Shown here in pieces: positions 6,521 to 9,450 of a stretch of DNA of 9,450 bases (positions within the stretch are counted from its first letter, which is position 1; the number at the start of each line of letters is the position of its first letter). A program made the translations under genes and the position numbers. The notes beneath the pieces were generated by a model, which ran no database searches, was not told the origin of the DNA, and saw nothing but the letters and a program-made list of their open reading frames with translations. Source of the stretch: Thermoproteota archaeon (GTDB taxonomy: Archaea > Thermoproteota > Thermoprotei_A > Sulfolobales > Acidilobaceae); assembly GCA_013152575.1 (NCBI GenBank), contig JAADGB010000017.1, positions 1-9,450 of the forward strand, given 5' to 3'.

Positions 6521-7012
6521 TTGAGGGAAGCAGCCGTACTCGTGCTACTCTGGGGCGACCCTACGAGAGTACTCGTCGTTAGGAAGAGCTGTAGTATTGA
6601 CTCGTACTGGTCCTGCGACATAGCCCTCCCGGGAGGCCACATCAAGTCGGGAGAAGACCCAATACGGGCCGCGTTGAGGGAGGCCTGGGAGGAGGCATGG
6701 ATACACCCATCAATGGTAAAGGTCCGAGAGATACTAGCCCCAGAGAAGACACTGGCAGGTAACAGGCTAATACACCCGGTAATCGCCACACCCAAGGGAC
6801 CCCTATGCCCAAGGCCTGCAAGCGAGGAGGTCGACGCAGTCCTCTGGATCCCACTAAGCATAATAGGAAACAAGCCCGGGGAGATACTGCATCCACGTAG
6901 GAGGATAACCGTTGAAGGATACAGGCTGGCTGGAGGAGTATTATGGGGTGCCACACTCAGAATCCTAAGGAGGCTCTACCTCATGCACTCCTCGAAGACA
7001 GATGAACCATAG
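6521..7012 (+). CDS. Nudix hydrolase, CoA pyrophosphatase-like
   Basis: It probably hydrolyses a nucleoside diphosphate linked to another group. The Nudix box reads G39 x5 E45 x7 R53-E54-A-x-E57-E58-x-W60-I61: all metal-binding acidic residues are present, but the usual Gly before the last hydrophobic residue is Trp. LPGG just before the box, the preceding VLVVRKS strand and the WGATLRIL helix near 142-149 resemble CoA pyrophosphatases (NudL/NUDT7 type). The substrate is still an inference. Length is 163 residues. The start is TTG at 6521, with GGTG six bases upstream and an in-frame stop at 6515 ruling out a longer form. It is transcribed divergently from the transporter operon, and its last 37 bases overlap the tail of the convergent HAD gene. 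Confidence 0.85.
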   Translation: MREAAVLVLLWGDPTRVLVVRKSCSIDSYWSCDIALPGGHIKSGEDPIRAALREAWEEAWIHPSMVKVREILAPEKTLAGNRLIHPVIATPKGPLCPRPASEEVDAVLWIPLSIIGNKPGEILHPRRRITVEGYRLAGGVLWGATLRILRRLYLMHSSKTDEP

Positions 7013-7395
7013 AGCACACTACACTCCTCATTATGGTGTAGGACTAGGCCTCCAGCCACCATTCTTCTAGCTGGCCAGAGAGCCTCCGGGTTATCATCGT
7101 GGATCTCAAGTATGCAAGACTCAAGGTCGAGCACCCTAGTATATGTTTCCAGCTTGAACCCGGTCTCACTCCCCCTATCCCTTAGAAGTATACCGGCCAG
7201 TCTCCTGACTCCTATGCCGCTCTCTTCTAGAACGCTCCTTATGATTGGTAAATCCCTCCTACGCCTGCCCGAGACTATGTAGACCCTGTAACCGTCTTCC
7301 AGAGCCCTCCTAAGCAACTCTACTCCAAGCCTCCTCGCACCCTCGCCATCGTATAGGACGCCGTCGAAGTCAAACACGATCACGTCGCACTCCAA
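6976..7395 (-). CDS. HAD-superfamily phosphatase-like protein, small
   Basis: This is likely a phosphohydrolase using an aspartyl-phosphate intermediate. Motif I is VFDFDGVLYD (nucleophile D9, acid D11), motif II is the Ser of IVSGR (S42), motif III is the Lys of GFKLE (K81), and motif IV is HDDN (D100, D101). The order, the SGR after a short helix and the lack of a large cap resemble the 3'-phosphatase domain of T4-type polynucleotide kinase and related small HAD domains. The substrate is unknown. At 139 residues it is short for a HAD. The frame extends to TTG at 7413, but I prefer TTG at 7395, which follows GAGGGTG by nine bases and starts just before motif I. Its 3' end overlaps the Nudix gene on the opposite strand. 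Confidence 0.8.
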   Translation of the reverse strand: MECDVIVFDFDGVLYDGEGARRLGVELLRRALEDGYRVYIVSGRRRRDLPIIRSVLEESGIGVRRLAGILLRDRGSETGFKLETYTRVLDLESCILEIHDDNPEALWPARRMVAGGLVLHHNEECSVLYGSSVFEECMR

Positions 7396-7442
7396 CCAGT
7401 AGAGCACCCTCAATCAATGTAGTAGCTGGGAGTCTTAACCTG

Positions 7443-7451
7443 TAAGATAAG
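7443..7451. promoter_or_regulatory. TATA-like element between the divergent HAD and tRNA-thiolase genes
   Basis: TAAGATAAG on the plus strand (CTTATCTTA on the minus) is the best TATA-like stretch in the 82-base gap. A leftward start near 7421 would suit the HAD gene with its GAGGGTG site. A rightward start near 7473 would leave almost no leader for the thiolase gene. TCTTA (7433-7437) and TAAGA (7443-7447) form a short dyad. The match to consensus is weak. Confidence 0.3.
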
Positions 7452-7477
7452 AATCCCGCCAGTCAACAAGGGAGGCC

Positions 7478-8518
7478 TTGGGAAGCAGTGAATTGACGGT
7501 ATGCGATGTCTGCAAGCGTAGAAAACCAGTAGTATACCAGAAGCACACGGGGCTAAAGCTCTGCAAGGAGTGCTTCTACCAAGACATCCACAGAAGGGTC
7601 AAGGCTGAGATAGACAGGTGGGGCATGATCAAGCCAAGCGACACCATCCTACTCGGCCTATCCGGCGGCAAAGACAGCTGGGTACTACTAGACACCCTCG
7701 TGAGACTCCACGACCCATCGAAGATAATCGCTGTAACGATAATCGAGGGGATACCGGGCTACAACAGGAGGGAATACGCTGAGAGGGTAAAGGCGAAGGC
7801 AAAGGAGTATGGAGTAGACCACATAATGACGAGCATCAAGGAGTACATAGGCCACACCCTAGCCGAGATAGTCGACGAATCCATCAGGCGAAGGGTAGGG
7901 GTAAGCCCATGCACCTACTGTGGAATCTCTAGGAGGAGGATACTAAACCTCTACGCGAGAATGTACGGTGCAGACAAGACAGCGACAGCCCACAACCTAG
8001 ACGATGAAAGCCAAGCAGCCTTCGTCAACCTACTCCGAGGGGACTGGGAGGGGCTGTTAAGACAGCATCCGCTCTCCTCTCCAGCCAGCCCCCTAATAGT
8101 TCCGAGAGTGAAGCCCCTCCGGAAGATCTATGAGTGGGAGACAGCTACGTACGCGTATTTAGGCGGTTTCCCCCTACAGGAAACAGAGTGTGCATACATC
8201 AACATGATGCCAACCCTGAGGGCAAGGGTGAGGAGAGCACTATACCGTTTGGAGGAGAAGAGGCCAGGGACCCTCCTAACATTCCTGGAGACACTCGACG
8301 AGATACTCGCCGAAGATGCAAGAAGACTGAAACCCCAGCAACTACCCTCATGCGAGAGATGCGGTGAACCAACAAGCCATGGGAGGAGGCTATGCAAACT
8401 CTGCGAGCTGTTAGAGAAGGCTGGCATCGAGAAGCCGAGATACACAGAGATCTACCGGCGCTGGGGTCGGGAACCCTTAAAACTCCACAGGCTACGCGTT
8501 AGTGAGGGGGGAGGATAG
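7478..8518 (+). CDS. tRNA 2-thiouridine synthase, TtuA/Ncs6 family
   Basis: This is an ATP-dependent enzyme that adenylates a tRNA uridine and replaces its 2-oxygen by sulfur. An N-terminal zinc ribbon has Cys 9, 12, 29 and 32. The PP-loop is LSGGKDS at 61-67. PCTYCG gives Cys 145 and 148, and TECAY gives Cys 238; together these match the three cysteines that hold a [4Fe-4S] cluster in TtuA. HNLDDESQ (172-179) with LLRGD is the typical ATPase-site segment. A C-terminal zinc ribbon has Cys 292, 295, 306 and 309. The length of 346 residues is normal. Whether it modifies U54 (TtuA) or wobble U34 (Ncs6) cannot be settled from sequence alone. TTG at 7478 is the first available start, though GGAGG lies only two bases upstream, so the start is uncertain. 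The gene abuts the eL13 gene. Confidence 0.92.
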   Translation: MGSSELTVCDVCKRRKPVVYQKHTGLKLCKECFYQDIHRRVKAEIDRWGMIKPSDTILLGLSGGKDSWVLLDTLVRLHDPSKIIAVTIIEGIPGYNRREYAERVKAKAKEYGVDHIMTSIKEYIGHTLAEIVDESIRRRVGVSPCTYCGISRRRILNLYARMYGADKTATAHNLDDESQAAFVNLLRGDWEGLLRQHPLSSPASPLIVPRVKPLRKIYEWETATYAYLGGFPLQETECAYINMMPTLRARVRRALYRLEEKRPGTLLTFLETLDEILAEDARRLKPQQLPSCERCGEPTSHGRRLCKLCELLEKAGIEKPRYTEIYRRWGREPLKLHRLRVSEGGG

Positions 8519-8519
8519 G

Positions 8520-8765
8520 ATGAGTGAGGAGAAGGTCATGCCGCCAGTACCACTGGTGAAGAAGCCTAAGCTAGTGAAGCACGGCGGGCTAGACCAGGGC
8601 GTTAGGAAGGGCAGGGGCTTCAGCCTCGGGGAGCTGGAGGCTGTAGGCTTAACGCCCAGCCAGGCGAGGAAGCTAGGCCTCTACGTGGATAAGAGGAGGA
8701 AGAGCGTCCATCAATGGAATATCGAGGCGTTAAAGGACTATTTGAAGAGGCTGGGCCGCCTCTAA
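8520..8765 (+). CDS. rpl13e: large-subunit ribosomal protein eL13 (L13e)
   Basis: This is a component of the archaeal 50S subunit, found in Crenarchaeota and eukaryotes but not in bacteria. The 81-residue basic protein has the family core VRKGRGFSLGELEAVGLTPS, followed by ARKLG and VDKRRKSVHQWNIEALKDYL. It has a flexible proline- and lysine-rich N-terminus. ATG at 8520 lies one base after the stop of the thiolase gene, and the GGAGG (8510-8514) inside that gene's last codons is five bases upstream. An in-frame GTG at 8502 would lie ahead of that site and is less likely. The two genes are evidently co-transcribed and translationally coupled, linking tRNA modification with the ribosome. Its stop overlaps the stop of the convergent cupin gene. 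Confidence 0.93.
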   Translation: MSEEKVMPPVPLVKKPKLVKHGGLDQGVRKGRGFSLGELEAVGLTPSQARKLGLYVDKRRKSVHQWNIEALKDYLKRLGRL

Positions 8766-9145
8766 CACTTTAAAGGCTCCTCAATCTCCTCTGCTGTAGG
8801 CTTCGATGGTATAATGCATAGGAACCGCATCCCGTTCTCTCCACTCCAATACTCGTGCTCCACATTCGGCGGAATATAGACAACGTAACCCTCCTTTACA
8901 TCATATGTTTCACTCCCAATCCTCACCCTACCACTACCCTCCAATATGAATATCTCGTGCTCCCATGGGTGGAAGTGGGCCTTGATATGGCCTCCCGGCT
9001 CCATCTTGAAGAGCCTCATGTAGAAGTTCCTCGCACCATCAGCCTCCGCTATAAGCCACCTAATCGTGGTCCCAGTAGCCATATCCTTTGGAATAACCTT
9101 CTCCTCCACGTTAGAATAATGAGTTACCTTCCCGCCACAAGCCAT
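8762..9145 (-). CDS. small single-domain cupin protein
   Basis: This is a one-domain beta-barrel protein, probably metal-binding. Cupin motif 1 is G51...H57-F-H59...E64 (GGHIKAHFHPWEHE, then FILEG). Motif 2 is G86...PPNVEH97. His57, His59, Glu64 (or His63) and His97 would be the metal ligands. Enzymatic or sensory function cannot be assigned, because cupins of this size serve many roles. Length is 127 residues, with Cys residues near both ends (MAC, LKC). ATG at 9145 is chosen: GGTG lies six bases upstream, the same spacing seen at two other genes here. GTG at 9157 would precede that site. It follows the gene at 9201-9450 by 55 bases and converges on eL13, sharing bases of the two stop codons. 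Confidence 0.85.
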   Translation of the reverse strand: MACGGKVTHYSNVEEKVIPKDMATGTTIRWLIAEADGARNFYMRLFKMEPGGHIKAHFHPWEHEIFILEGSGRVRIGSETYDVKEGYVVYIPPNVEHEYWSGENGMRFLCIIPSKPTAEEIEEPLKC

Positions 9146-9200
9146 ACACAACACCACATGAAATGGTTGTCTAGGAGGTATTTGTCATTGAATACATGGG

Positions 9201-9450
9201 CTACCATTTAGCCTTACCCATAAACGCCTCAGGATCCAGCCGGGCGACGCCCAGCTCTATATACTCGGGCTCACCCTCATATGGCGTGTAGACGTAGAGG
9301 GTCCCCGTCCGGTAATTCACCCGTGTAACTATGCCAGGCCTAACCACACCCCCACCAACTACGGCAGAGAGTAGCCCTCTCTCCCAGCCAGGCCTGACGA
9401 GGGTAGCACCCTGAATCCTCCTACCACGGACCCTGGCCACGACGCGGAGC
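9201..9450 (-). CDS. C-terminal part of a larger protein, possibly Clp1-type polynucleotide kinase (partial)
   Basis: The frame is open to the window edge, so the N-terminal part lies outside. About 83 residues are visible. The pattern GLLSAVVGGGVVRPGIVTRV, then TGTLYVYTPYEG, then IELGVARLDPE is a small beta domain. It resembles the C-terminal domain of Clp1/Nol9-type RNA 5'-hydroxyl kinases, where a TP motif and a G-x-x-R-L ending recur. The Walker A kinase part is not in view, so this assignment rests on weak tail similarity. A short basic protein beginning at GTG 9440 (MARVRGRR) is the alternative, but no clear ribosome-binding site precedes that codon in the ten bases available. The stop is TAG at 9201. 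Confidence 0.5.
   Translation of the reverse strand, partial: LRVVARVRGRRIQGATLVRPGWERGLLSAVVGGGVVRPGIVTRVNYRTGTLYVYTPYEGEPEYIELGVARLDPEAFMGKAKW

Noticed and set aside
6499..6956. Two long minus-strand open frames opposite the Nudix gene
   Set aside because: The plus strand encodes a clear Nudix box there; the opposite frames show no motif and are by-products of its codon pattern.
8128..8445. Minus-strand open frame inside the tRNA thiolase gene
   Set aside because: The plus-strand protein has conserved cysteines and motifs through the whole stretch.
1..9450. CRISPR array, insertion sequence or prophage
   Set aside because: No regularly spaced direct repeats, transposase or integrase motifs, or phage-like genes are visible.

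Overview
The window looks like a chromosomal segment of a hyperthermophilic crenarchaeon, probably Desulfurococcales/Pyrodictiales-like. Signs of this are ribosomal protein eL13 (L13e), ribosome-binding sites of the GAGGTGAT type, frequent GTG and TTG starts, archaeal TATA boxes and compact, often overlapping genes. The genus is an inference. No mobile element, phage gene or CRISPR array is visible, and most of the window is ordinary housekeeping and transport DNA.

Left end (1-900), all on the minus strand: a tRNA-Asn(GTT) cut by the window edge, a small basic protein of unknown function with its own TATA box, and an intron-less tRNA-Trp(CCA) with an encoded CCA end. A 189-base non-coding stretch (693-881) follows. 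It contains inverted repeats, one of which reaches into the 3' end of the next gene.

Centre (882-6410), minus strand: a complete Opp/Dpp-type ABC importer. Transcription runs binding protein, permease B, permease C, ATPase D, ATPase F. Behind the binding-protein gene there is a T-rich terminator-like tract and then a new TATA box in front of permease B. The binding protein may therefore be made in excess over the membrane complex. The C/D and D/F junctions use the same ribosome-binding arrangement. Both ATPases keep four cysteines in their C-terminal tails, of the kind that can hold an iron-sulfur cluster. The substrate cannot be read from sequence; peptides or oligosaccharides are both plausible.

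Right part (6521-9450): a Nudix hydrolase resembling CoA pyrophosphatases starts divergently from the binding-protein gene. The two appear to share one TATA-like element. The Nudix gene overlaps tail to tail with a short HAD phosphatase-like gene. Then come a TtuA/Ncs6-type tRNA 2-thiouridine synthase gene and, right behind it, the eL13 gene, a translation-related pair. A small cupin gene converges on eL13 with overlapping stop codons. At the right edge lies the C-terminal end of a larger protein, possibly a Clp1-type polynucleotide kinase.

Several start codons were moved inward from the longest possible reading frame, because a ribosome-binding site or TATA position favours the inner start. 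The reasons are given with each gene.
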